In this document: positions 9,135 through 17,523 of the stretch, piece by piece
How the letters are laid out: each line of letters starts with the position of its first letter
How positions within the stretch are numbered: position 1 is the stretch's first letter
NCBI GenBank assembly: GCA_002154655.1
Contig: NGUZ01000005.1
Coordinates: 40,760 to 104,759, forward strand
DNA from: Corynebacterium kefirresidentii
GTDB lineage: Bacteria; Actinomycetota; Actinomycetes; Mycobacteriales; Mycobacteriaceae
Length of the DNA: 64,000 nucleotides
Direction: 5' to 3'
Translations under genes and position numbers: made by a program
Notes under the pieces: generated by a model
Seen by the model: the letters and a program-made list of their open reading frames with translations, nothing else
The model's database searches: none
What the model was told of the DNA's origin: nothing

Positions 9135-9752
9135 ATGACTAGCCCACAGCGCATCGGCATCATGGGTGGCACCTTTGACCCCATCCACAATGGTCACTTG
9201 GTAGCCGCCAGTGAGGCCGCGCATCGCTTTGCCCTCGATAGCGTCATCTTTGTGCCCACAGGTCAGCCTTGGCAGAAGTCTCACCGCGAGGTCACTGCGG
9301 CCGAGCACCGCTACTTGATGACGATGGTGGCTACCGCATCCAATCCGCGCTTTACCGTCTCGCGGGTAGATATTGACCGCGAGGGGCCTACCTATACCAT
9401 CGATACGCTGCGGGATCTGCGTAAGCTTTTCCCAGAAGCGGAGTTCTATTTCATTACCGGCGCCGATTCGCTGGCCTCTATTATGAGCTGGCATAACTGG
9501 GAAGAGATGCTGGAGATGGCCCACTTCGTGGGGGTTACCCGCCCAGGATACGAATTAAGCGCTGATATGCTGCCCGCCGATGCGCAAGAGGATATTGACC
9601 TCATCGATATCCCCGCCATGGCCATTTCCTCCACCGCGTGCCGCGAGCGCTCTGCCCAACGCCAGCCCGTGTGGTACCTCGTACCGGATGGAGTGGTGCA
9701 ATACATCACCAAAAACAATCTCTACGGTCCCAACCCAGACAAGCCCCTGTAG
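9135..9752 (+). CDS. nadD: nicotinate-nucleotide adenylyltransferase
   Basis: Makes deamido-NAD from nicotinate mononucleotide and ATP. The nucleotidyltransferase signature [12 protein letters not shown] is at residues 10-21, and the second signature ISSTACRER is at about 168-176, as in NadD. Length of 205 residues fits. It heads the conserved nadD–rsfS–gpgP order also seen in mycobacteria. Confidence 0.96.
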   Translation: MTSPQRIGIMGGTFDPIHNGHLVAASEAAHRFALDSVIFVPTGQPWQKSHREVTAAEHRYLMTMVATASNPRFTVSRVDIDREGPTYTIDTLRDLRKLFPEAEFYFITGADSLASIMSWHNWEEMLEMAHFVGVTRPGYELSADMLPADAQEDIDLIDIPAMAISSTACRERSAQRQPVWYLVPDGVVQYITKNNLYGPNPDKPL

Positions 9753-9871
9753 AAACTTTCACGGCCTTTCCCGGATTTTGGGCACGGGCCTGCTAAACGT
9801 GCAAGAATAGATTCTCACTAGAGATAGTCCATATCGAATGCACTCAGACGCGAAAAGGGAATTTATACACA

Positions 9872-10342
9872 TTGTCTACTTCTGATCTCGCCCGCAGCAT
9901 GGCAGAAACCGCGGCACACGCGGCGCAAGAAAAGTTAGCCACCAATATCGCGGCTATTGATGTCTCCGATGTCCTCGCAATTACTGAGGTCTTCGTGCTG
10001 GCTTCTGCAGATAACGAGCGCCAGGTGGGCTCCATTGTGGATGAAGTCGAAGATGAGATGACCAAGCAGGGTTTTGAACCGCAGCGCCGTGAAGGCAACC
10101 GCGAAAATCGCTGGGTGCTGCTGGATTACGGCAATATCGTCGTCCACGTCCAGCGCAATGACCAGCGCGAGTTCTACGGCTTGGACCGCCTTTACCATGA
10201 TTGCCCGGCACTGGAGATTGAGGGCATCGAAGCCCCGGAGCGCCCGGGCGAATGGATCAATGGCGTCAACCCGCGTGAGGTAGATTCCATCGACGAGCTC
10301 CCACTGGCCGATAAGGTCCCAGGTGAGGACGAGGAGCTTTAA
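9872..10342 (+). CDS. rsfS: ribosomal silencing factor RsfS
   Basis: Binds L14 and blocks subunit joining when nutrients are short. The DUF143 core is clear: DVLAITEVFVLASADNERQV, then GNRENRWVLLDYGNIVVHV and FYGLDRLY. The acidic extension after that is typical of actinobacterial forms. The start is a TTG at 9872; no ATG or GTG in this frame precedes the conserved core at a sensible place. The 119 bp before it contain a TAGATT that could be a -10. Confidence 0.93.
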   Translation: MSTSDLARSMAETAAHAAQEKLATNIAAIDVSDVLAITEVFVLASADNERQVGSIVDEVEDEMTKQGFEPQRREGNRENRWVLLDYGNIVVHVQRNDQREFYGLDRLYHDCPALEIEGIEAPERPGEWINGVNPREVDSIDELPLADKVPGEDEEL

Positions 10343-10348
10343 ACCCAT

Positions 10349-11047
10349 ATGAGTCGCCGCCTGATCCTGATCCGCCACGGACAAACTACCTATAACGCCA
10401 CCGGCCGTATGCAAGGCCACTTGGATACCGAGCTGTCCGAGCTGGGCTATGAGCAGGCCCGCGCCGCCGCGCGCCTGCTACAGGATCAGGGCGTTTCTAA
10501 AATCGTTGCCTCCGATCTCATCCGCGCGCGGGAAACCGCCCGCGTTGTCGCTGAAAGTCTTGGCGTGGACTTCACCACGGATGCCCGCCTGCGCGAGACC
10601 CACTTAGGTCAGTGGCAGGGCAGAACCTCTGCTGAGGTAGATGCGGAGTTTCCAGGAGCGCGCGCCATTTGGCGCCACGATCCCACCTGGGCCCCACCGG
10701 AGGGGGAGTCTCGCGTGGATGTGGCTGAGCGTGCCCGACCCGTCATCGATGAGCTCATGGAAGACTTTGCCGGCTGGGACGCCGGCCCCGTCCTCATCGT
10801 GGCCCATGGCGGGGCCATCTCGGCGCTTACCTGCCACCTGCTGGGCCTTGACCACGCACAGTATGGGATCCTTTCGGGGTTGAAGAATACCCACTGGTCG
10901 CAGCTGACCGCTCGCCCAGACTTCAACCCGGAAACGCCGCTGTCTTCGCTGGAATTCACCCGCGACAACGTGGGCCGCGCCCAGTGGTATTTCGACGGCT
11001 GGAATATGGGCGGCGAGGTCACCGGGGACGGCGGGGCGGATATCTAG
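10349..11047 (+). CDS. gpgP: histidine phosphatase, probable glucosyl-3-phosphoglycerate phosphatase
   Basis: Phosphoglycerate mutase-like histidine phosphatase. The RHG motif (LIRHGQTTYN, residues 7-16), the second Arg in SDLIRARETA, the catalytic Glu in RETHLGQW and the final His in VAHGGAI are all present. In mycobacteria the gene next to rsfS (Rv2419c) encodes glucosyl-3-phosphoglycerate phosphatase of methylglucose lipopolysaccharide synthesis, so that role is inferred by synteny. It starts 6 bp after rsfS and overlaps the next gene by 1 bp. Confidence 0.8.
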   Translation: MSRRLILIRHGQTTYNATGRMQGHLDTELSELGYEQARAAARLLQDQGVSKIVASDLIRARETARVVAESLGVDFTTDARLRETHLGQWQGRTSAEVDAEFPGARAIWRHDPTWAPPEGESRVDVAERARPVIDELMEDFAGWDAGPVLIVAHGGAISALTCHLLGLDHAQYGILSGLKNTHWSQLTARPDFNPETPLSSLEFTRDNVGRAQWYFDGWNMGGEVTGDGGADI

Positions 11048-11922
11048 TGGCGGTTCGCGTCATTACGGATTCCGCTGCGGGCCTGCCCCGGGAGCTGGCG
11101 GAGCAGCTTTCCATCACCGTCATTGACCTCCACCTCATGGAACGACACGGCAAGGATGGCCTGGAGCAATCTACTTCGGGATTAAGCGCGCTGGAGCTGG
11201 CAGCCGCCTATGGCCGCGAAATGGAGCGCTCTCAGGATGATGGCGTGGTGGCCATACACCTATCCAAAGAGCTTTCTTCTACCTACTCCGCCGCAGTGAC
11301 TGCTTCGGGCGTTTTCCCGCACACGGTGCGGGTAATTGACTCCGGATCGGCCGGCATGGCGATGGGTGCGGCCGCCATGTCCGCAGCCAAGCTCGCCTCC
11401 CGCGGCGCCGGCTTGGAGGAGTGCTACGCTGCGGCCATGGACACCCTCAAGCGCGCGGCTACCTGGGTGTATCTGCATTCCACGGAGGATCTACGCCGCT
11501 CCGGCCGCCTTTCGCCGGCCACAGCCGTGTTATCTACAGCGCTTTTGGCCACCAAGCCGATCATGTCGATTAACCGCGGCAAGCTGGAGCTGGTGGGAAA
11601 AACCCGCACCCAGACCAAGGCTTTTACCAAGCTAGTAGACCTCATTGCCTCCCGCGCCAATGGGGAGCCGGCCTTCGTCGCGATCCAGCACCGCCACGTC
11701 GAAGACGCGGCCGCCAAATTGGAAGCACTCCTCGCAGCGGCGCTGCCGCAAGGTTCGTCTTTTATCTGCACCCCGCTTAACGACGTCCTGTCGGTCCACA
11801 CCGGCCCCTCCGCCATCGGTGTATCCGCCGTGTTTAGCTCCGCGCCGCCCGCTGAACCGGCGCATCTTCACACGCGCGGTCGACCCCGCGCCTTCCCACC
11901 GCGCCGTTCTGTGGATAACTAG
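11047..11922 (+). CDS. DegV family fatty-acid-binding protein
   Basis: DegV proteins bind a fatty acid and, in Gram-positive bacteria, hand it to fatty acid kinase (FakB role). The N-terminal VRVITDSAAGLP and the lipid-headgroup region HLSKELSSTYSAA are typical, as is DSGSAGMAMG. GTG start overlaps the preceding TAG by one base (TAGTG). The C-terminus has an added basic, Pro/Arg-rich tail (about 25 residues) that runs into a perfect DnaA box. No FakA-like kinase is in the window. Confidence 0.88.
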   Translation: MAVRVITDSAAGLPRELAEQLSITVIDLHLMERHGKDGLEQSTSGLSALELAAAYGREMERSQDDGVVAIHLSKELSSTYSAAVTASGVFPHTVRVIDSGSAGMAMGAAAMSAAKLASRGAGLEECYAAAMDTLKRAATWVYLHSTEDLRRSGRLSPATAVLSTALLATKPIMSINRGKLELVGKTRTQTKAFTKLVDLIASRANGEPAFVAIQHRHVEDAAAKLEALLAAALPQGSSFICTPLNDVLSVHTGPSAIGVSAVFSSAPPAEPAHLHTRGRPRAFPPRRSVDN

Positions 11923-11968
11923 CCCTACCACGCCGGGTTCTTTGACGCCTACAACAAGTTATCCACAG
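11909..11968. repeat. inverted pair of perfect DnaA boxes (12-bp arms)
   Basis: CTGTGGATAACT (11909-11920) and AGTTATCCACAG (11957-11968) form a perfect 12-bp inverted repeat with a 36-bp spacer. Each arm holds the consensus DnaA 9-mer TTATCCACA. The first arm encodes the last residues and part of the stop of the DegV gene; the second lies upstream of the comEA promoter. Confidence 0.7.
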
Positions 11969-12008
11969 CCAGACTCCGCACTACCTACCGCCTGTGTGCG
12001 CTTGCGCT

Positions 12009-12014
12009 TAGTCT
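12009..12014 (+). promoter_or_regulatory. comEA leaderless promoter -10
   Basis: TAGTCT ends 7 nt before the ATG at 12022; no ribosome binding site visible. Confidence 0.45.
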
Positions 12015-12021
12015 CAGCGCC

Positions 12022-12708
12022 ATGGCGGCACCAAAAATCAGCGAACGACTCCGCGAATTTACTCAACCCACCGGCGAGGAAGAGCTCCTCGCCGTCGATT
12101 ACCCGCGCCCGCGATTGCGAATCAGCCCTTGGCAAGCCTGCGCGGTGGCGGTCATTCTCGTCGTCGGCTTGGTGGCGTGGCTTGGCATCAACGCCCGCTC
12201 CGATGAATCCTCGGGCATGCCCGAGCCCGCGGCAATAAGCGGTGAATCCGGCGCCGCACCCAGTGCAGAGCCCAGCGAAATCATCGTCTCTGTCATTGGC
12301 GAGGTGGCCGAGCCCGGCTTGCAGACCCTCGAGCCCGGCGCGCGCGTCGCCGATGCCCTCGACGCCGCTCAACCCCTTCCCGGTGCAGACACAATCGCGC
12401 TCAACCATGCCCAGCGGCTTTCCGACGGCCAGCAGCTCCACATCCTTCCCTCCGGCGCCGCCCCACCTCCCGCACCTGGCGAACCAGCCCCAGCCGGCGG
12501 CAACGGCATCAGTACCGGCGGCGTGAGCCTGAATAACGCCACCGCGGAGGAACTTACAGAACTCAAGGGCGTTGGCGAGGTGACCGCGCAAGCTATCGTG
12601 GCCTACCGCGAGGAGCATGGCGGCTTCCAGGATATCGAGGAATTACTCGAGGTCTCCGGCATCGGACCGGCAAAGCTAGCGCAGCTTAAAGACCAGGTCC
12701 AGCTCTAG
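12022..12708 (+). CDS. comEA: ComEA-like DNA-binding protein
   Basis: Membrane-anchored DNA receptor of the competence family. After a cytoplasmic N-terminus there is one membrane helix (about residues 40-57), an SLBB-like domain (about 90-150, GEVAEPGLQTLEPGARVADAL region), a Pro/Gly linker and a C-terminal helix-hairpin-helix domain (LNNATAEELTELKGVGEVTA and IEELLEVSGIGPAKL). 228 residues fits. The gene lies 18 bp upstream of comEC. Natural transformation is rarely shown in corynebacteria, so a true uptake role is uncertain. Confidence 0.9.
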   Translation: MAAPKISERLREFTQPTGEEELLAVDYPRPRLRISPWQACAVAVILVVGLVAWLGINARSDESSGMPEPAAISGESGAAPSAEPSEIIVSVIGEVAEPGLQTLEPGARVADALDAAQPLPGADTIALNHAQRLSDGQQLHILPSGAAPPPAPGEPAPAGGNGISTGGVSLNNATAEELTELKGVGEVTAQAIVAYREEHGGFQDIEELLEVSGIGPAKLAQLKDQVQL

Positions 12709-12726
12709 GCTGAGTACGAGCGCGCG

Positions 12727-14139
12727 ATGCGAGAACTGCGGCTCGTCCCCGGCGCGGCCACCGCTTGGCTGGCTGTCATCGCTGTGCTGCTAGGCGGCCG
12801 TGGCTGGGCAATCTTTATCATTGCGGCGGTCGTCGGGTTCTGCCTGATCGCTCGCCAATGGGGCCAAGCGCTATTTTCCGGAATGGTCGCGACAGCCGCG
12901 GCGCTGGTCGCCGCGGTGCGCCAGGCCCGCGCCGCTGCGTTCGACCTCGGCACCGAGGTTACCGGCCGCCTGATCACCGCGCCGACGCAGACCAGCACGG
13001 GCGGCTGGCTGCTCAAGCTCAAGGTGCCAGGGTATCCGACTCAACTGCCGGTCTTTAGCTCGGAACCGGTCCCAGCCGCCGCAGGCGCCGAACTCACGGC
13101 CAGGGTGAAGGTGGGGGAGTCGGATAGGGTGGGCGTCGGAAAGCTCAGCGCCACTGCCACGGATGTGCAGGTAATCGGTGAGCCTGAGGGCCTAGCCGGC
13201 TGGGCGGCCCACGTGTCCGACACATTTCGCGCGCTGGTTGTAGATACCGTCGGCCCTTCTAGCCAGGGCCTTATTCCCGGCATGGTGCTCGGCGATACCG
13301 CGCTGCAAAGCTCCGCCGAGCGCGACCTGTATATCGCGACGGGGCTCTCGCACTTAAGCGCAGTATCCGGCGCTAATGTGGCCATCGTGTGCTCCGCCGC
13401 AGCCATGGTCTGCGCCGCCTTCGCGCTGGGGCCACGCGCCCGGGTGGCTGCCTCTCTGTGTGCCTTGGCCACCTATGTTGTGCTCGTGGGTTTTGAACCC
13501 TCCGTCCAGCGCGCGGCCGTGGCTGGGCTGGTGGGGCTGCTCGCCGTGCTTAATTCCACGCGCATGGAGCCGATTCATGCTCTCAGCCTCGGCATCATTG
13601 CCCTGCTCTTCATGGATTCCGACCTCGCCGTGCACTTTGGTTTCGCACTTTCTTGCGCGGCGACGCTCGGCATCGTGGCGCTTAGCCCGCTCATCTATAA
13701 ACACTTGGCCACAACCGGCTGGCCCGCCATTTTTCTGCGCGTGGTCGCTGTGGCCATTGCCGCCGATATCGTTACCCTCCCGCTAGTCGCACTCATGTCC
13801 GGCGAGGTCTCCGTGGTCTCCGTGTTGGCCAATATCCTGGTTGAGCCCGCCACCGTGCCGATTACCATCGTGGGGCTTATCGCCGCCGTCTTCGCCCAGC
13901 TCGGTCCACTCGATCTGCTAGGTGCGGGCTTGCTGCGCCTTATAGAACCCTTTTCGTGGTGGATTAATACCATCGCCCACGGCGTGGCCCACCTTCCGGT
14001 GGTCACCATCCCCGCTAGCCCGCTTTTTACGCTGCTTGCCTACGCCTGGATCATTGCCGGCCTCCTCTATCACCGCCCCTGGCTGACTCTGGCGCTGACG
14101 CTAGCGGGCATCGCCTGGCTCGGTGTGGCGGCAGGTTAG
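12727..14139 (+). CDS. comEC: ComEC/Rec2 family membrane channel, short form
   Basis: Polytopic membrane protein of the Competence domain family. The N-terminal part has two or three helices and an OB-like segment; the core motif region GLSHLSAVSGANVAIV and the repeated helices to residue 470 match the channel domain. The C-terminal metallo-beta-lactamase-like nuclease domain found in Bacillus ComEC is absent: the frame stops after the last membrane helix and holA follows at once. A short form is common in corynebacteria as far as I know. Its start is the ATG at 12727. Confidence 0.88.
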   Translation: MRELRLVPGAATAWLAVIAVLLGGRGWAIFIIAAVVGFCLIARQWGQALFSGMVATAAALVAAVRQARAAAFDLGTEVTGRLITAPTQTSTGGWLLKLKVPGYPTQLPVFSSEPVPAAAGAELTARVKVGESDRVGVGKLSATATDVQVIGEPEGLAGWAAHVSDTFRALVVDTVGPSSQGLIPGMVLGDTALQSSAERDLYIATGLSHLSAVSGANVAIVCSAAAMVCAAFALGPRARVAASLCALATYVVLVGFEPSVQRAAVAGLVGLLAVLNSTRMEPIHALSLGIIALLFMDSDLAVHFGFALSCAATLGIVALSPLIYKHLATTGWPAIFLRVVAVAIAADIVTLPLVALMSGEVSVVSVLANILVEPATVPITIVGLIAAVFAQLGPLDLLGAGLLRLIEPFSWWINTIAHGVAHLPVVTIPASPLFTLLAYAWIIAGLLYHRPWLTLALTLAGIAWLGVAAG

Positions 14140-14142
14140 AAT
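14137..14142 (+). promoter_or_regulatory. holA leaderless promoter -10
   Basis: TAGAAT, whose first three bases are the comEC stop codon, ends 7 nt before the ATG at 14150. This favours 14150 over the ATG at 14141 as the holA start. Confidence 0.45.
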
Positions 14143-14149
14143 GGCGGGC

Positions 14150-15118
14150 ATGCCTCCAGTACATCTCATCCTTGGCGACGATGAATTCCTCACCGAACGC
14201 GCCCGCCTGCAGATTCAGCGTGCCGCGGCCGAGGAGAGCGGCCCAACCGGTGCTCGCCCCGAGCTGACCAAGCTTAAAGCTTCCGAAGTCTCCGAGGGCG
14301 AAATCCTTGAGGCCACTAGCCCCTCTCTTTTTGGAGATAGCCGCGTCATCGTCATCAGTGACTGCGAGCGAGCCGGCAAGGAAGTAGTCGATATCATCCT
14401 GCGTGCCTGCGCGAACCCCGCGCCGGGCATGACCATGGTCATCATTTACTCCGTGACGGCCAAGACCCTAAAGAAAAAGAAGAAGCAGCCTGAACTGGTG
14501 GCTAAGCTGCGTAAGATTGCCGAGGTTCACGAAGTCTTCTCGCTCTATCCCAATGAGCTGGGGCAGTGGGCCACCCGCGAATTCTCCTCCCATGGTGTGC
14601 GCCCCACCCCGGACGTCGTCCATGCCGTGCTCGAAGGTGTGGGCTCTGACCTACGCGAGCTGGCCTCTGCCATCTCCCAGTTGGTGTCCGATACCGGCGG
14701 CAACGTCACCCGCGAGGCCGTGCAGAACTACTACGTCGGCGTGGCCGAGGTTGCCAATTGGGATATTGCCGATGCCGCCGTTGCCGGCCGCGTTGAAGCC
14801 GCCGTATCCACCTGCCGCCGCGCCCTGCAGCTTGGCGCCAGCCCCGTAGCGATTGCCGCGGCGCTAGCCAATAAGGTCGGCGCCATTGCCCGCCTGTATT
14901 CCGCCCGCGGGGACCAGTATTCTTTAGCTAGCCAAACCGGCCTAGCACCCTACGTGGTCAAGATGACCCAGCCGGTGGCTCGCCGCTGGTCCGCCGATAA
15001 TGTCACCCGGGCCGTCATCTTGGTTTCGGAACTTGATGCCGCCGTTAAAGGCCAGGGCGGTGAGCCCGAATTCGCCATAGAGGCGGCCGTCAAACGAGTC
15101 GCGGAACTGGCGCGATAA
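14150..15118 (+). CDS. holA: DNA polymerase III delta subunit
   Basis: Clamp-loader subunit that opens the sliding clamp. The start MPPVHLILGDDEFLTERA matches the family N-terminus; residues such as RVIVISDCERAGKEV and the C-terminal helical bundle (ALQLGASPVAIAAALANKVGAIARLYSA region) fit HolA. 322 residues is normal. The ATG at 14150 is preferred because a -10 hexamer sits 7 nt before it; the ATG at 14141 would lie within the promoter. In many actinobacteria holA follows comEC, as here. Confidence 0.93.
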   Translation: MPPVHLILGDDEFLTERARLQIQRAAAEESGPTGARPELTKLKASEVSEGEILEATSPSLFGDSRVIVISDCERAGKEVVDIILRACANPAPGMTMVIIYSVTAKTLKKKKKQPELVAKLRKIAEVHEVFSLYPNELGQWATREFSSHGVRPTPDVVHAVLEGVGSDLRELASAISQLVSDTGGNVTREAVQNYYVGVAEVANWDIADAAVAGRVEAAVSTCRRALQLGASPVAIAAALANKVGAIARLYSARGDQYSLASQTGLAPYVVKMTQPVARRWSADNVTRAVILVSELDAAVKGQGGEPEFAIEAAVKRVAELAR

Positions 15119-15121
15119 GCT
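15116..15121 (+). promoter_or_regulatory. leaderless promoter -10 of ankyrin gene
   Basis: TAAGCT, overlapping the holA stop, ends 7 nt before the ATG at 15129. Confidence 0.4.
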
Positions 15122-15128
15122 AGAAGCT

Positions 15129-15518
15129 ATGTCTGAGACGCAAGTGCAGGAATTCGCCGGTCGGCTCTTTGACATGGCACGCGAGGGCAGCTTGGACCTC
15201 CTGGCCTATATCGACCACGGCGTAAATATCGACCTCGTGAACCAGGACGGCCAGTCCTTCCTCATGCTCGCGGCCTATCATGGCCACGCCGAGTTGGTTA
15301 CCGCACTTGCTCGCGCCGGCGCGGACGTTAATCTGCTCAATGACCGCGGCCAATCACCCCTGGCCGGTGCCATCTTCAAAAAGGAAGATGCGGTCATCGA
15401 TGCCCTCTTGGCCGCCCACGCCGATCCCACCGCCGGTCAGCCCTCCGCGCTGGATTCCGCCCGCATGTTTGGCCGCGAGGACCTTCTCCCGCGCCTAGAA
15501 AGCGAGGCAGGGGAGTGA
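15129..15518 (+). CDS. ankyrin repeat protein
   Basis: 129 residues forming about three ankyrin repeats: DLLAYIDHGVNIDLVNQDGQ, SFLMLAAYHGHAELVTALARAGADVN and SPLAGAIFKKEDAVIDALLAAHADP. The repeats follow the usual TPLxxAAxxGH pattern with loops at DGQ and DRGQ. No signal peptide, so it is probably a cytoplasmic protein-binding scaffold; partner unknown. Its stop overlaps the LysE start by 4 bases, so the two may work together, but this is only a positional hint. Confidence 0.88.
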   Translation: MSETQVQEFAGRLFDMAREGSLDLLAYIDHGVNIDLVNQDGQSFLMLAAYHGHAELVTALARAGADVNLLNDRGQSPLAGAIFKKEDAVIDALLAAHADPTAGQPSALDSARMFGREDLLPRLESEAGE

Positions 15519-16162
15519 CCTGGACGTCCTTTTTCACCCTCTTATTGATGAATCTGGTGGGCGTTGCTTCGCCCGGACCCGACATCATTTTGGTGACCCG
15601 CTACGCCACCCGCTCGCGGCGCCACGCCATAGCCGCAGCCGCCGGCATCCAAATCGGCGTGCTCTTTTGGTGTACCGCCACCGTTTTCGGCGCCGCAGCG
15701 CTGCTGACGGCTTTCCCAGAAATCCTCGGCGCGGTACAGGCCATCGGCGGTTGTTTCCTCGTGTTTATGGGCACCCGCGCGCTGCGCAGTGGCATCGCCC
15801 AGCGCGCCAACCCGCCGGTGGATCTGGAAGACGCCGCCGCGCAACTCGGGCGCCTACGCTCTGCCTTCAAGGTCGGCTTGGCGACGAATATGTCCAACCC
15901 GAAAATTGTGCTCTTCCTCGCCGCGATGATCGCCCCGCTGCTTCCCGCCAGCCCGCCCATCTGGTTGGCCATCGGGCTGACGCTGTCCTTATCGCTTTCG
16001 GCCTTCCTCTTTTTCCTCGTCGTTGCCACGGTAATTTCTACCAACGCCGTGCGCCGCAAGCTCATCGCCGCTGGTCCGTGGATCGATATCGGCTCGGGCC
16101 TGTTTTTCATTGTCGCCGGCATCGTCCTCATTGTCTCCGGCGCGCAGAACCTACTGCACTAA
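15515..16162 (+). CDS. LysE/RhtB family amino acid exporter
   Basis: Inner-membrane exporter with about six helices. The N-terminus holds the family signature NLVGVASPGPDIILVTRYATRS region, followed by helices near 40-60, 67-87, 115-150 and 190-212. LysE family members export basic or neutral amino acids; substrate is not predictable here. GTG start overlaps the ankyrin stop (GTGA). The 3' end overlaps the convergent restriction gene by 4 bases. Confidence 0.88.
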   Translation: MTWTSFFTLLLMNLVGVASPGPDIILVTRYATRSRRHAIAAAAGIQIGVLFWCTATVFGAAALLTAFPEILGAVQAIGGCFLVFMGTRALRSGIAQRANPPVDLEDAAAQLGRLRSAFKVGLATNMSNPKIVLFLAAMIAPLLPASPPIWLAIGLTLSLSLSAFLFFLVVATVISTNAVRRKLIAAGPWIDIGSGLFFIVAGIVLIVSGAQNLLH

Positions 16163-17523
16163 AACAGCCGCGGCATTCCCTCCGCCACCGTGTCGAGCAC
16201 CCACTGGGTCCAGCGGGCGACGGTGGAGGCGCGCCGCCGGGACGTCGCCAAGCTCAGGCCCAGGTCATCCATCGCCGCAATAATTTCCGCGGTGCTGGCG
16301 ACCGCGCCGCGAGCCAAGCTGAGTTCGAGCACCTCGCGAAATACCCGCCGCGCCGCCAACGCCCGTATAAGCGCCGCATTTCGGGCATCGCGCTGCGGCT
16401 GCTCGATAATTCTCCTCCCGAGCTCGGTGGGCTCCCAGGCCTCATCCACCGGCACCGCCAACCCCAGGTAGCGCGCGGCGTTGGCATAATAGTCCGCCTG
16501 CCGCGGATCGAAATCATAGCGCTGAGTAATCTCTGCCTTACTTAGCGGCTGCAACGCAATGAGCTCCAAGAGGTTGACCACCCGCTCAAAGTTATTGGCC
16601 TGCGGAAAGGGTACCTCCGGCTCGACGTCGGGCTCCACCGCCCGAACGATATCCAGCGCTGCCTGCGCATCCAGGTGCGAGGCCGACAGTGCGTAGCGGG
16701 CGCTATCGACCAGCGCAATGCTGCGAAAATCCGCCGGATCCCTAAATTCATAGCGGTATAGGTGGAAAATGCCATTGGAATACACCAGGTAAACCGGTAC
16801 CACTTCCTTGGCCAGGCGCTGTTGGAAGCGCCGGTAGGGAAAATATAGCTGCCGGATATTGAAATCATCCGAGAGATGATTTTTCGCCTCCACCAGCACT
16901 AGATGCTCGAGCGATTCAAATCCGCCGTCGATTTCCATCTGTGCGCGGTCCACCGCCACCTCCACGCCCAGGTCTGGCAGCCGCACCTGCATCTCGCGCG
17001 TGGACATGCGGCCTGCCACCGTAGCTTGCAAAGGCCCGCAGGCCAGAAAATCTTCTAGCATCCCGCTTGCCGACGCCCCATTTAACGCCACCGCCTCCGA
17101 GCTCACCCCCTCCAACGAGAGGGTATCTAGACCCGCTGGCAGCTGCAGCGTACGTACCTCCCCGCGCTGTGCCTGCGGAAACTTCTCGTAGAGGTTGAAC
17201 CGGCCCACCAAGTATTCGCTGCGGCTTACCGGCACGATGCCGAGCTGTAGGCGCTGAAAGATCCAAGGCCGCGAGGTGGAAAAATCATGCTTGGCCATCA
17301 ACCGTGGCTGCCGAGCAGAGATTTTCTCCACTTCCCGCGCGCTGATGAAAAAATACCCTCGCCGTTCCAATTCTTCGCCGTAGCCAGCCGCCAAGATGCG
17401 CAGCCAACCCCAGTCATTAACGCCTAGCTTCACCGACTCCGGCACGCCAAAACGTGCCCGCAGCTCCTCCTGCAGCTCCCGCCCCGCGTGCGCCTTCGGC
17501 CCGCTAGTCACCACTGACCTCAT
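16159..17523 (-). CDS. putative type II restriction endonuclease
   Basis: Lies directly after an adenine methyltransferase with which it overlaps by about 20 bp, the usual layout of a type II restriction-modification operon. The middle of the protein carries a PD-(D/E)XK-like core: MEIDGGF followed by LVLVEAKNH, then a FNIRQLYFPYRRF helix. The C-terminal 150 residues look like a winged-helix or helical DNA-recognition region. No signal peptide. Recognition sequence is unknown. Start is uncertain: ATG at 17523, or a GTG at 17511 that follows a GAGGT ribosome site by 4 nt; an in-frame ATG at 17544 is further inside the methyltransferase gene. Confidence 0.7.
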   Translation of the reverse strand: MRSVVTSGPKAHAGRELQEELRARFGVPESVKLGVNDWGWLRILAAGYGEELERRGYFFISAREVEKISARQPRLMAKHDFSTSRPWIFQRLQLGIVPVSRSEYLVGRFNLYEKFPQAQRGEVRTLQLPAGLDTLSLEGVSSEAVALNGASASGMLEDFLACGPLQATVAGRMSTREMQVRLPDLGVEVAVDRAQMEIDGGFESLEHLVLVEAKNHLSDDFNIRQLYFPYRRFQQRLAKEVVPVYLVYSNGIFHLYRYEFRDPADFRSIALVDSARYALSASHLDAQAALDIVRAVEPDVEPEVPFPQANNFERVVNLLELIALQPLSKAEITQRYDFDPRQADYYANAARYLGLAVPVDEAWEPTELGRRIIEQPQRDARNAALIRALAARRVFREVLELSLARGAVASTAEIIAAMDDLGLSLATSRRRASTVARWTQWVLDTVAEGMPRLF

